A DNA stretch of 64,000 nucleotides from Neisseriaceae bacterium JH1-16. Its GTDB lineage: Bacteria; Pseudomonadota; Gammaproteobacteria; Burkholderiales; Chromobacteriaceae. The notes beneath the pieces were generated by a model that was not told the origin of the DNA, ran no database searches, and was given only the letters and a program-made list of their open reading frames with translations. The stretch is taken from positions 62,001-126,000 of the forward strand of contig JAPDNP010000009.1 of the NCBI GenBank assembly GCA_025989215.1. Direction: 5' to 3'. The position numbers and the translations under genes were made by a program. Positions 17,990 through 26,330 of this stretch are shown piece by piece. Each line of letters begins with the position of its first letter. Positions within the stretch are counted from its first letter, which is position 1.

Positions 17990-18634
17990 TCAGGCGAACT
18001 GCAACGACACCGCCGTTTTGGCGGAGATCTCCTCGCGGCTGACGCCCGGCGCCAGCTCCAGCACCTCCAGCCCCTTGCTGCCGACCTGCAGCACCCCAAG
18101 ATCGGTGATGATCAGGTCGACCACGCCGACGCCGGTGAGCGGCAGCGTGCAGGCGGGCAGCAGCTTGAGGTCCTCGCTGCCGTCCTTCTTCTTGGCAGTG
18201 TGCTCCATCAGCACGATCACCCGCTCCACGCCGGCCACCAGATCCATCGCCCCGCCCATGCCCTTCACCATCTTGCCGGGGATCATCCAGTTGGCCAGGT
18301 CGCCGGTTTCGCTCACCTGCATCGCGCCCAGGATCGCCAGGTTGATCTTGCCGCCGCGGATCATGCCGAACGAGTCGGCCGAACTGAAGATCGCCGTGCC
18401 TGGCAAGGTGGTGATGGTCTGCTTGCCGGCGTTGATCAGGTCGGCGTCGACCTCGTCGTCGGTCGGGAACGGCCCGATGCCGAGCAAGCCGTTTTCCGAC
18501 TGCAGCCATACTTCGACATCGGCCGGCACATGGTTGGCCACCTGGGTCGGCAGGCCGATGCCCAGGTTCACGTAGAAGCCGTCCTGCAGTTCTTTCGCGG
18601 CGCGCGCCGCCATTTCGTCACGAGTCCAGGCCAT
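17990..18634 (-). CDS. scoB: 3-oxoacid CoA-transferase subunit B
   Basis: Beta subunit of succinyl-CoA:3-ketoacid (acetoacetate) CoA-transferase, which activates acetoacetate to acetoacetyl-CoA. 214 residues. The catalytic glutamate is in [13 protein letters not shown] (about residue 47), and [11 protein letters not shown] near the N terminus is typical. It starts 10 bp after the scoA stop. Together with bdhA next door it gives a route from 3-hydroxybutyrate through acetoacetate to acetyl-CoA. Confidence 0.93.
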   Translation of the reverse strand: MAWTRDEMAARAAKELQDGFYVNLGIGLPTQVANHVPADVEVWLQSENGLLGIGPFPTDDEVDADLINAGKQTITTLPGTAIFSSADSFGMIRGGKINLAILGAMQVSETGDLANWMIPGKMVKGMGGAMDLVAGVERVIVLMEHTAKKKDGSEDLKLLPACTLPLTGVGVVDLIITDLGVLQVGSKGLEVLELAPGVSREEISAKTAVSLQFA

Positions 18635-18644
18635 GGGGCGCTCC

Positions 18645-19346
18645 TCAGTCTGCGGCGCGCACGGTGCGCTGCTCGATGCGTTTCTCGGGGGTGGCGTTCA
18701 CCACCAGACGGTGCACGAAGATGCCCGGGGTGTGGATCGCGTCCGGGTCGAGCTCGCCGTTCTCGACGATCTCCTCTACCTCGGCCACGGTAATCTTGCC
18801 GGCCATCGCCACATTCGGATTGAAGTTGCGCGCGGTGCGACGGTAGACCAGATTGCCGGCGCGGTCGGCCTTCCAGGCCTTGACCAGCGACACGTCGGCG
18901 GTCAGCGCCTGTTCGAGGATGTGCGGATGACCGTTGAACTCGCGCACCTCCTTGCCCTCGGCCACCCAGGTGCCGTAGCCGGTGCGGGTGAAGAAGGCCG
19001 GGATGCCGCTGCCGCCGGCGCGCAGCTTTTCGGCCAAGGTGCCCTGCGGGGTGAATTCCAACTCCAGTTCGCCGGCCAGATACTGGCGCTCGAACTCCTT
19101 GTTCTCGCCCACATAGGACGAAATCATCTTGCGGATCTGGCGGGTTTCCAGCAACTGGCCGAGGCCGAAACCATCCACCCCGGCGTTGTTGGAGATCGCG
19201 GTGATCCCGGTGACGCCGCTGTCGCGCAATGCCGCGATCAGCGCCTCGGGGATGCCACACAGGCCGAAGCCGCCGACCGCGACGGTCTGCCCGTCGCGCA
19301 CGATGTCGGCCAGCGCCTCGGCGGCGCTCGGATAAAGCTTGTTCAT
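18645..19346 (-). CDS. scoA: 3-oxoacid CoA-transferase subunit A
   Basis: Alpha subunit of the acetoacetate CoA-transferase, 233 residues. Family signatures: [16 protein letters not shown] with the oxyanion glycines, [13 protein letters not shown], and the C-terminal [10 protein letters not shown]. The ATG is preceded by AAGGAA; a longer in-frame extension upstream is not conserved. The 356-bp gap between its start and bdhA carries repeat copy B and must hold the promoter. No sigma-54 site of the kind seen before the permease was found there. Confidence 0.93.
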   Translation of the reverse strand: MNKLYPSAAEALADIVRDGQTVAVGGFGLCGIPEALIAALRDSGVTGITAISNNAGVDGFGLGQLLETRQIRKMISSYVGENKEFERQYLAGELELEFTPQGTLAEKLRAGGSGIPAFFTRTGYGTWVAEGKEVREFNGHPHILEQALTADVSLVKAWKADRAGNLVYRRTARNFNPNVAMAGKITVAEVEEIVENGELDPDAIHTPGIFVHRLVVNATPEKRIEQRTVRAAD

Positions 19347-19565
19347 CGTCGGTTCCTTGCAAAGCGGGCCGCGGGTTACGGCCCGGTGAATCATGGCGGA
19401 CAGCGGTAGTCCCGTCTGCCCCATCCTGCAAAACAGCGGGCCGGAACGTTTTCCGCTCCCGACCCGGTCACTGACAAAGCCCAATCGTACGGGTCCCGAA
19501 GAAACCCGGCCCTAGACAGTAACAGTAGCCGCACGCAGCGAAAAGGTGGAGCGTGCCGCTTGTCT

Positions 19566-19699
19566 AGAATCTGTTTATGATTTCGCGAACGAAGGGTCAA
19601 TGACACGAAAAGGCGGAGTGCACTCATCGGGTAGACTGGCATGTTGAGATGCGTTTCAACGCAGAGTCCCCCGAGTGCAGCAGGCCGCGAACAGGTTCT
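19566..19699 (-). repeat. Dispersed repeat family 1, copy B (inverted, degraded)
   Basis: 134 bp. The minus strand reads AGAACCTGTTCGCGGCCTGC at one end and AAACAGATTCT at the other, with CTGCACTCGGG, CTCTGCGTTGAAACGC and CCTTCGTTCGCGAAATCAT between, matching copies A and C. One end lies 3 bp after the bdhA stop codon. Confidence 0.7.
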
Positions 19700-19702
19700 G
19701 CG

Positions 19703-20479
19703 TTATTGCGCCGTCCAGCCGCCATCCATGGTCCAGGCCACGCCGCGCACCTCGGCCGCCGCCTCGCTGGCGAGGAACAAGGTCAGCGCGCCCAACTGCG
19801 CCGGAGTGACAAAGGCGCCAGACGGCTGCTTTTCGGCCAACAGCAGTGCCTGCGCCTGCGCCTGGCTCAAGCCCTGTTCGCGCGCCTTGGCCTCGATCTG
19901 CCGGGCCACCAGCGGCGTCAGCACCCAGCCCGGACACAGCGCGTTGCAGGTGATGCCGGAATGCGCCTGCTCCAGCGCCACCGTCTTGGTCAGGCCGACC
20001 AGGCCGTGCTTGGCCGCCACGTAGGCCGACTTGTTGGCCGAGGCGACGAGACCGTGCACCGAGGCGATGTTGACGATGCGCCCCCAGTGCCGCTCGCGCA
20101 TCGCTGGCAGCGCCAGCCGTATGGTGTGGAAGGCGGCGGAGAGGTTGATCGCCAGCACGTCGTCCCACTTCTCGGTCGGGAAGTCGTCGATGGGCGCGAC
20201 ATGCTGGATGCCGGCGTTGTTGACCAGGATATCGACTGCGCCGAACTCGGCAGCGGCATAGGCCATCATCGCGGCGATCTCGTCCGGGCGGCGCAGGTCG
20301 GCGCCATGGTGAGCGACAGCCACGCCGTGAACGGCGATCTGCTCGCGGGCGCTATCGACCTCGCCGAAGCCATTGAGCACGATGTTGGCTCCGGCTTCGG
20401 CCAGGGCAGTAGCGATACCGAGACCGATGCCGCTGGTCGAGCCGGTGATCAGGGCGGTTTTTCCGTGTAATGACGTCAT
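19703..20479 (-). CDS. bdhA: D-3-hydroxybutyrate dehydrogenase
   Basis: 258-residue short-chain dehydrogenase that oxidises 3-hydroxybutyrate to acetoacetate with NAD. NAD-binding TGSTSGIG is at residues 13-20, NNAGI is near 88, and the catalytic set is Ser in IASVHG and Tyr/Lys in SAYVAAKHG. KQPSGAFVTPAQLG is a BdhA-type segment. It follows the GntP-family permease by 54 bp, with a hairpin (CCGAAGGC/GCCTTCGG at 20493-20514) in the gap, and lies near scoAB, which makes the substrate assignment firm. Confidence 0.93.
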   Translation of the reverse strand: MTSLHGKTALITGSTSGIGLGIATALAEAGANIVLNGFGEVDSAREQIAVHGVAVAHHGADLRRPDEIAAMMAYAAAEFGAVDILVNNAGIQHVAPIDDFPTEKWDDVLAINLSAAFHTIRLALPAMRERHWGRIVNIASVHGLVASANKSAYVAAKHGLVGLTKTVALEQAHSGITCNALCPGWVLTPLVARQIEAKAREQGLSQAQAQALLLAEKQPSGAFVTPAQLGALTLFLASEAAAEVRGVAWTMDGGWTAQ

Positions 20480-20533
20480 TGGGGTACTCCAGCCGAAGGC
20501 CGGGCAGCCTTCGGCAATCAGGGGATAGTCAGA

Positions 20534-21925
20534 TCAGACCAGGCCGGTCAGGTAGAAGGTCGTAATGACCACGAACACCGCCAGTGTCTTGATCACCGTC
20601 ACCGAGAAGATGTCGCGATACGCCTCGCGATGGGTCAGGCCAGTCACCGCCAGCAGCGTGATCACCGCGCCGTTGTGCGGCAGCGTATCCATGCCGCCGC
20701 TGGCCATCGCCACCACCCGGTGCAGCACATCGAGCGGAATGCCGGCGGCCTGGCTCAGCATGATGAATTTATCGCCCATCGCGGCCAGCGCGATGCTCAT
20801 GCCGCCCGAAGCCGAGCCGGTGATGCCGGCCAGCGAGCTGACCGTCACCGCCGCGTTGACCAGCGGATTCGGGATGCTCTCGAGCGCGTGGCCGACCAAC
20901 AAGAAGCCAGGCAGCGCGGCGATCACCGCGCCGAAGCCGTACTCGGACGCGGTGTTCATCGACGCCAGCATCGCGCCGCCGATCGCCGCTTTGGTGCCGT
21001 CGGCAAACCGGCTGCGGATGGTGCCGAAGGCGGTCACCACCACGAACAGGATGCCCAGCAGCAGCGCCGCCTCCACCGACCAGATCGCGGTCACGGTGGA
21101 AATCTGCGTCGACACCGGCTTGGCGAGGCCCGGCAACGCCAGCTCGTGACTCGCGCCGTACCAATGCGGAATCAGCTTGGTGAAGCTGAAGTTAGCGACG
21201 CCGATCAGCACCAGCGGCGCGATCGCCAGCCACGGCGACGGCAGGTTGGCGGTGTCGATCGGCTCCGGCTCGTTCGACAGATTGCTGCCGTAGCCCTCCC
21301 CCTTCGCCATCAGGCTGCGGCGGCGCCACTCCAGGTAGCAGATGCCGACGATGATGATGAACACCGCACCGACCACGCCCAGCGCCGGCGCCGCCCAGGC
21401 AGTGGTCTTGAAGAAGGTCGTCGGGATGATGTTCTGGATCTGCGGCGTGCCCGGCAGCGCGTCCATGGTGAACGAGAACGCACCCAAGGCCACCGTGCCC
21501 GGGATCAGCCGCTTCGGGATATTGCTCTGGCGGAACAGCTCGGCGGCGAACGGATACACCGCAAACACCACCACGAACAGCGACACGCCACCGTAGGTCA
21601 ACAGCGCGCACACCGTCACGATCACCGCGATCGCGCGCTTCTCGCCGATCCAGCGGATCACCGCCGCGACGATGGACTTGGAAAAGCCCGACAGCTCGAC
21701 CAGCTTGCCGAACACCGAACCGAGCAGAAACACCGGGAAGTACAGCTTGATGAAACCGACCATCTTCTCCATGAATACCCCGGAGAACACCGGCGCGACC
21801 GCAGACGGCTCGGTCAGCAGCACCGCACCGAGCGCGGCGATCGGCGCCATCAGGATGACGCTGTAGCCACGATACGCAGCCAGCATCAGGAAGATCAGTG
21901 CGGCAAGCACCACGATAAAGCTCAT
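20534..21925 (-). CDS. GntP-family permease, probably 3-hydroxybutyrate uptake
   Basis: 463 residues with about twelve to fourteen membrane segments. GntP-family traits: VFLLGSVFGKLVELSGFSKSIV, TYGGVSLFVVVFAVYPFAAELF, FTMDALPGTPQIQNIIPTTFF and GITGSASGGMSIAL. A near-perfect ribosome site (AAAGGAGAT) precedes the ATG I chose; the longer reading frame upstream is not conserved. Operon partner bdhA and the adjacent sigma-54 activator match the hydroxybutyrate loci of pseudomonads (HbcR-permease-BdhA), so 3-hydroxybutyrate is the likely substrate rather than gluconate. Confidence 0.88.
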   Translation of the reverse strand: MSFIVVLAALIFLMLAAYRGYSVILMAPIAALGAVLLTEPSAVAPVFSGVFMEKMVGFIKLYFPVFLLGSVFGKLVELSGFSKSIVAAVIRWIGEKRAIAVIVTVCALLTYGGVSLFVVVFAVYPFAAELFRQSNIPKRLIPGTVALGAFSFTMDALPGTPQIQNIIPTTFFKTTAWAAPALGVVGAVFIIIVGICYLEWRRRSLMAKGEGYGSNLSNEPEPIDTANLPSPWLAIAPLVLIGVANFSFTKLIPHWYGASHELALPGLAKPVSTQISTVTAIWSVEAALLLGILFVVVTAFGTIRSRFADGTKAAIGGAMLASMNTASEYGFGAVIAALPGFLLVGHALESIPNPLVNAAVTVSSLAGITGSASGGMSIALAAMGDKFIMLSQAAGIPLDVLHRVVAMASGGMDTLPHNGAVITLLAVTGLTHREAYRDIFSVTVIKTLAVFVVITTFYLTGLV

Positions 21926-22064
21926 GCGGTATCTCCTTTGCGGTTTTTCAAACGGTGGCATTGCGCGAGCGATTTTCGGCAACGGCCCGTTTTTTTATAG
22001 CGACAGATCCGGATTACGGCGCTGTGACGTGCACGGGCAGGGGCAGCTCTGCCGAATCGCTATC

Positions 22065-22081
22065 AGCAGGAAGTATGCCAA
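22065..22081 (-). promoter_or_regulatory. Sigma-54 (-24/-12) promoter for permease-bdhA
   Basis: On the minus strand TTGGCATACTTCCTGCT matches the RpoN pattern: GG and GC dinucleotides separated by exactly ten bases, TTGGCA at -24 and TGCT at -12. It lies about 140 bp upstream of the permease ATG, and the neighbouring gene encodes a sigma-54-dependent activator. The two central positions deviate from the best consensus. Confidence 0.75.
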
Positions 22082-22142
22082 CTATTAAAACCTATAAAAA
22101 TCAATGAACTGCATGGAAACAGAGATTAATACAGGGAGAGCG

Positions 22143-22160
22143 CGTCTCGAAATCGAGACG
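22143..22160. promoter_or_regulatory. Upstream activator site 1
   Basis: CGTCTCGAAATCGAGACG is an 18-bp perfect palindrome except for the two-base AA centre. First of three related sites between the sigma-54 promoter and its activator gene; its edge is 62 bp from the promoter. Confidence 0.75.
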
Positions 22161-22226
22161 GCGGAAAAGGCTGTTGCATTGCAGCAACGCGTAAAGAATC
22201 ATCCACTTAACATGGAATCGCATGGC

Positions 22227-22244
22227 CGTCTCGATATGGAGACG
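22227..22244. promoter_or_regulatory. Upstream activator site 2
   Basis: CGTCTCGATATGGAGACG has the same CGTCTC/GAGACG arms and the same 18-bp length as site 1. Centre-to-centre distance from site 1 is 84 bp, i.e. eight helical turns. Confidence 0.75.
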
Positions 22245-22246
22245 GC

Positions 22247-22264
22247 CGTCTCGCTTCGGAGACG
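22247..22264. promoter_or_regulatory. Upstream activator site 3
   Basis: CGTCTCGCTTCGGAGACG has the same arms. It is spaced 20 bp centre-to-centre from site 2, so the two would face the same side of the helix. A TTGGCCGAA copy starts 6 bp further on. Confidence 0.75.
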
Positions 22265-22336
22265 ATACGTTGGCCGAACGCCCGTGGCGGCTCGCCGGCA
22301 CGGGCTTATCGATGAAGAGGCGGGAAGAGCAAGGAT

Positions 22337-23761
22337 TCAGCGCGGCGCGATGTCCAGCGCGGCGAGCTTCTTGTACAGGGTGGCGCGGCCGATACCGAGC
22401 CGAGCGGCAGCGCTCGGCACATGGCCGTCGCAGGCGGCCAGCGCGTCGCGCAGCAGTTGCGCCTCGAAGCCGGCCATTGCACTCTGGTAGGAGTGCGCGG
22501 CCTCTTCCGCGTCGAAGCGTGGCGGACTGGCCGGGCTGAGCAGCGGCACCACGTCGGCGACGTCGAGCACGCTGGTGTCGGCCAGCATGATCGCGCGCTC
22601 CAGGATGTTGCGCAGCTCGCGCACATTGCCCGGCCAGTCGTAGTCGGCGAGGCGCGCCAGCGCGGCGGCGCTGAGCCGGTACCGACCCGCCGCGCTGTTG
22701 CCGGCCAGCTCCGCCAGCAGCGCCTCGCACAGCTCGGCCAGGTCCGACAGCCGGTCGCGCAGCGGTGGCAGCTCGATCGCCAGCACATTCAGGCGGTAGA
22801 ACAGGTCGGCGCGGAACTCGCCGCGCTCGACCTTTTCGGCCAACCTGACCGAGGTGGCGGCGATGATGCGCACGTCCGAGTGCTGCACCTTGTTGGAACC
22901 GAGCGCCTCAAACTCCTTGTCCTGCAGCACCCGCAGCAGCTTGGCCTGCAGCGCCGGCGGCAAATCGCCGATCTCGTCGAGGAACAGCGTACCGCCGTCG
23001 GCGAGCTGGAACTTGCCGACCCTGCCCTTGCGGTCGGCACCGGTATAGGCGCCGGCGGTGGCGCCGAAGAACTCGGCCTCGAGCAGCGTCTCGGGAATCG
23101 CCGCCATATTGATCGTCACCAGCGGCTTGTGGGCGCGGCGGCTGGCGGCGTGGATCGCGTGCGCCAGCACCTCCTTGCCGGTGCCGGTCTCGCCCAACAG
23201 CAGCAGCGGCGAATCCATCTGCGCGGCGCGTTCGGCCTGGTGCTTGAGGGCGCGCGCCGCCTCGCTGCTGCCGATGAAACTGTCGAAGGTGTACTTGGCG
23301 CGGCGCGCCTGGGCCAGCGATTCGCGGGTGGCGACCAGTTCCTCACTGAGGCGGGCGAATTTGGCCAATAGCGGCGACATCGACTGCACCTCGTCGAACA
23401 ACGCGAAGCCGATCGCGCCGACCAGCTGGTCCTGATCGTCTTTCAGCGGCAGCCGCGTCACCACCAGCGTGCCCTGGCGGGTCTGCATGATGTCGAGCAG
23501 CATCGGTCGGCCGCTCGTCACCACCTCGCGCATCAGACTGTTGGGGATCACCTCCTCGACCTGCCGACCGATCGCCGCGGCCGGGTCGGCGAAACCGAAG
23601 CGGTCGGCGTAGCGGGCGTTGATCCAGACGATGCGCGCGCCGGCGTCGACGATCACCGTGCCCTCGCTGTAGTCCTCCAGCGATTCGAACAGCGACTGGA
23701 TCGCCCAGTGCCGCACGCTGCCATAGTCGCCCAACCGTTCGCTCAAGCCCTGCTCCGACAC
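22337..23761 (-). CDS. Sigma-54-dependent activator (HbcR-like, PAS sensor)
   Basis: 474 residues from a GTG preceded by GGGGAG. An N-terminal PAS-like sensor (about 25-125; EGTVIVDAGARIVWINARYADRFGF) is followed by the AAA+ domain (about 160-395) with Walker A GETGTGKE (190-197), the sigma-54 loop as GAYTGA (237-242, tyrosine for the usual phenylalanine), Walker B GGTLFLDEIGDL and WPGNVREL. A Fis-type helix-turn-helix lies at the C terminus. There is no receiver domain, so it senses a ligand directly. By context it activates the permease-bdhA operon through the three CGTCTC/GAGACG sites next to its 3' end. An ATG 63 bases upstream is an alternative start. Confidence 0.9.
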   Translation of the reverse strand: MSEQGLSERLGDYGSVRHWAIQSLFESLEDYSEGTVIVDAGARIVWINARYADRFGFADPAAAIGRQVEEVIPNSLMREVVTSGRPMLLDIMQTRQGTLVVTRLPLKDDQDQLVGAIGFALFDEVQSMSPLLAKFARLSEELVATRESLAQARRAKYTFDSFIGSSEAARALKHQAERAAQMDSPLLLLGETGTGKEVLAHAIHAASRRAHKPLVTINMAAIPETLLEAEFFGATAGAYTGADRKGRVGKFQLADGGTLFLDEIGDLPPALQAKLLRVLQDKEFEALGSNKVQHSDVRIIAATSVRLAEKVERGEFRADLFYRLNVLAIELPPLRDRLSDLAELCEALLAELAGNSAAGRYRLSAAALARLADYDWPGNVRELRNILERAIMLADTSVLDVADVVPLLSPASPPRFDAEEAAHSYQSAMAGFEAQLLRDALAACDGHVPSAAARLGIGRATLYKKLAALDIAPR

Positions 23762-23960
23762 GTCGCTACTCCCCTTTTTGGTTCCGGCCACAGGGTAGCA
23801 CGCGGTCGCGTTGCTGCCCCGCACCTCACTACATAGACATTATTGGAATAAAAACAGCGTTTCATATCACTTCATGTACTTATGTCGTCGCCGTATAGTC
23901 AGTTCACCACGCTGCATTGCAGCATTCAGCTTGCCCACTACGGAAGAACGGAGGACGGAC

Positions 23961-24296
23961 ATGAAGGCTCTCGTGATCGGCGCCGATTCGCTCGGCAACA
24001 TCCCCCAGCTCCTGGCTGCCTACAACATCGACATCAGCCGGCACATCACCGGCCGCAACGCCTCGCACAAGCGCAAGCCGTCGAGCCTGCCCAAGGGCAC
24101 CGACCTGATGATCCTGTTCACCGACTTCCTGGGCCACAACGTGATGCACAACTTCAAGGCGCTGGCACAGGCGCGCGGCGTGCCGGTGGTGGCGTGCTGC
24201 CGCTCGGTCTGCGCCGTCGAGGCGCAGCTGACCAGCAACGGCCTGCAGCGCTGCGAGCCCGACGTCTGCGCCGAGCGAAGGCGCCGACTCAACTGA
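23961..24296 (+). CDS. DUF2325 protein
   Basis: 111 residues, a single DUF2325 domain: MKALVIGADSLGNIPQLL at the start, the HITGRNASHKRK block, DLMILFTDFLGHNVMHNFK and the cysteine-containing PVVACCRSVCAVEAQL. The function of the family is not established. The ATG has GGAGGA upstream. It is divergent from the sigma-54 activator and closed by its own terminator, so it does not belong to the following desaturase operon. Confidence 0.85.
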   Translation: MKALVIGADSLGNIPQLLAAYNIDISRHITGRNASHKRKPSSLPKGTDLMILFTDFLGHNVMHNFKALAQARGVPVVACCRSVCAVEAQLTSNGLQRCEPDVCAERRRRLN

Positions 24297-24315
24297 GCCT
24301 GACCGACAGCCCCCG

Positions 24316-24338
24316 GGGCCGGCCTAGCCGGCCCTTTT
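24316..24338 (+). terminator. Terminator after the DUF2325 gene
   Basis: Perfect 8-bp stem GGGCCGGC/GCCGGCCC with loop CTA, followed by TTTT. Confidence 0.85.
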
Positions 24339-24365
24339 CGATGCTGCCCGATGAGAAAGCTCACG

Positions 24366-25298
24366 ATGCCTGCCCATATTGTCCCCTCCCGCCACTGGCG
24401 CGACGAACTGCCGATCGAACACGAATGGCCGACCTGGCTGCTGATCGCGGCCGTCTACGCCGGCTGGTTTGCCGCGGTCGCCCTCGCGCAGCGCCTGGGT
24501 GCGCTGCCCAGCGCCATCCTGCTGGCGCTGATCGTCTGCTGGTACGGCTCGCTGCAGCACGAGCTGCTGCACGGTCACCCCACCCGTTCGGCGCGGCTCA
24601 ACCGGCTGCTCGGCCTGGCGCCGTTGGCGGTGTGGTTTCCCTACGACCTGTACCGCGCGAGCCACCTGCGCCACCACCGCGACCCGCTGCTGACGCTGCC
24701 CGGCGAAGACCCGGAAAGCAATTACGTGACCGAGACCGACTGGGCCCGGCTCGCCACGCCGCTGCGCTGGACGTACCTGGCGCGGCGCACACTGCTCGGC
24801 CGTGCGCTGGTGGGGCCGGCCTTCGCCATCGCGCTGACCTGGCGCGACATCGTCGCCCAGCCCCGGCGTGGCGACTGGAGCGAGACGATGAGCTGGCTCG
24901 AACACCTGCCGCTGCTGGCCTTGCTGTTGTGGGCACTCGATCGCTACGCCGGCATCTCGCCGCTGTTCTACCTGGCCGCCGTCGCCTATCCGGCGCTGTC
25001 GCTGACGCTGGTGCGCTCCTTCTACGAGCACCGCCCGGCCGATACGCCGGCGCACCGCATCTGCCTGAACGAGGCGAATTGGGCCTGGCGGCTCTTGTTC
25101 CTCAACAACAACTACCACCTGGTGCACCACGAGCAGCCGTCGCTGCCCTGGTACCGGATACCCGCGGTGTACCGGGCGCGACGCGACGAGTACATCGCCA
25201 AGAGCGGCGGTTTCCTGCTGCCCGGCTACGGCGCGTTGTGGTGCCGCTTCGCCTGGCGGCGGGTCGACTCGCCGGTACTGCCGGAGGCGCGATCATGA
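24366..25298 (+). CDS. Membrane fatty acid desaturase-family protein
   Basis: 310 residues from the ATG with GAGAAAG upstream (an ATG 15 bases earlier is possible). The three histidine boxes of the di-iron membrane desaturase/hydroxylase superfamily are intact: HELLHGH (about 65-71), HLRHH (about 100-104) and HLVHHEQP (about 251-258), between hydrophobic spans. Substrate unknown: acyl lipid desaturation, or hydroxylation of a small amine such as carnitine- or betaine-type compounds, are both possible for this superfamily. It overlaps the next gene (ATGA) and lies upstream of a betaine-type ABC transporter, which hints at a quaternary-amine substrate. Confidence 0.82.
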   Translation: MPAHIVPSRHWRDELPIEHEWPTWLLIAAVYAGWFAAVALAQRLGALPSAILLALIVCWYGSLQHELLHGHPTRSARLNRLLGLAPLAVWFPYDLYRASHLRHHRDPLLTLPGEDPESNYVTETDWARLATPLRWTYLARRTLLGRALVGPAFAIALTWRDIVAQPRRGDWSETMSWLEHLPLLALLLWALDRYAGISPLFYLAAVAYPALSLTLVRSFYEHRPADTPAHRICLNEANWAWRLLFLNNNYHLVHHEQPSLPWYRIPAVYRARRDEYIAKSGGFLLPGYGALWCRFAWRRVDSPVLPEARS

Positions 25299-26104
25299 GC
25301 CACTGGCAAGCCGCCCTGCCGATGTACAACGTCGGCGACGAGGTCACCGGGCTGTACCGGCTGTGGCTGGAGCGCATCCTGGCGCGACTGGTGGAGCGAG
25401 GCTTTGGCGAGTCGGTGGCGTTGGCCGAACCGGACGAATCGCTACTCGACTGGTGGCAGCGCGACGACTTGCTGCTGTCGCAGACCTGCGGCTACCCGCT
25501 GATGACCCGGCTGCGCGAGCGGGTAGTGCCGCTGGCCATCCCCGCCTATCGCTACGCCGGCTGCCAGAGCGGCTTCTATCGCAGCGCACTGCTGGTACCG
25601 GCCGACTCGACGATCCGCCAGCTGTCCGACGCGCGCGGCCGAAGGGTGGTCGCCAACCAGCCCGACTCGCACAGCGGCATGAACGCGCTGCGCGCCGCAG
25701 TGGCGCCGTTGGCCGAAGGCGGCCGCTTCTTCGGCTCGGTTACCTGGTCGGGCAGCCACGTCGCCAGCATCGAGGCGCTGCTGGCTGGCTCGGCCGACCT
25801 GGCCGCGATCGACGCGGTCACCTACGCCTATCTGCTGCGGCAGCGCCCCGACCTGAAGACCGCGCTGCGCCGCATCGGCTGGACCGCGCCGGCGCCCGGC
25901 CTGCCGCTGATCGCCGGCCGGCGCGTACCGCCGCAATGGCGCAGCGTACTGACCGGGCTGATCGTCGCCTCCTCGCAACAGGATCGCGCTATTCTTGATG
26001 CACTTGGCATTGACCGCTTCGTCCCCTGCCACTGGCGCGACTACCGCACCATCTTGTCGCTGGAGGCGGGCGCGCAACAACATGGTTACCCGGAGTTGGC
26101 CTGA
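25295..26104 (+). CDS. PhnD-like substrate-binding-fold protein without signal peptide
   Basis: 269 residues of the PhnD (phosphate/phosphonate periplasmic binding) fold: an early MYNV-type strand, GYPLMT, the hinge RGRRVVANQPDSHSGMNALR, TWSGSHVASIEALLAGSADLAAIDAVTYAYL, and a final helical part. There is no signal peptide or lipobox, although PhnD proteins are normally exported. The start is fixed by the ATGA overlap with the desaturase gene, so it may be a cytoplasmic ligand sensor or enzyme partner. Two TTGGCCGAA copies lie inside. Repeat copy C starts on its stop codon. Confidence 0.72.
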   Translation: MSHWQAALPMYNVGDEVTGLYRLWLERILARLVERGFGESVALAEPDESLLDWWQRDDLLLSQTCGYPLMTRLRERVVPLAIPAYRYAGCQSGFYRSALLVPADSTIRQLSDARGRRVVANQPDSHSGMNALRAAVAPLAEGGRFFGSVTWSGSHVASIEALLAGSADLAAIDAVTYAYLLRQRPDLKTALRRIGWTAPAPGLPLIAGRRVPPQWRSVLTGLIVASSQQDRAILDALGIDRFVPCHWRDYRTILSLEAGAQQHGYPELA

Positions 26105-26246
26105 GAACCTGCTTACGATCTGCTGCACTCGGGTGATCCTGCGCTGAAACGCCACTAAAAATGCTCATGTACTTCATGTACATTCCACTTTTTCGCGTCA
26201 TTTCGCCTTGGCTGACCCTTCGTTCGCGAGAACTTAAACAGGTTCT
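26104..26246. repeat. Dispersed repeat family 1, copy C
   Basis: 143 bp from AGAACCTGCTTACGATCTGC to AAACAGGTTCT, same orientation as copy A. It starts on the last base of the TGA stop of the PhnD-like gene. The ends are inverted repeats of each other (AGAACCTG and CAGGTTCT). Confidence 0.78.
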
Positions 26247-26330
26247 GAGGCCCGTGCCTTCACGCTGTCGCGGCACAAACCCGATAAACGCTTATAACTC
26301 AAACTACATACAACCCGAAGGAAGAAGCCG

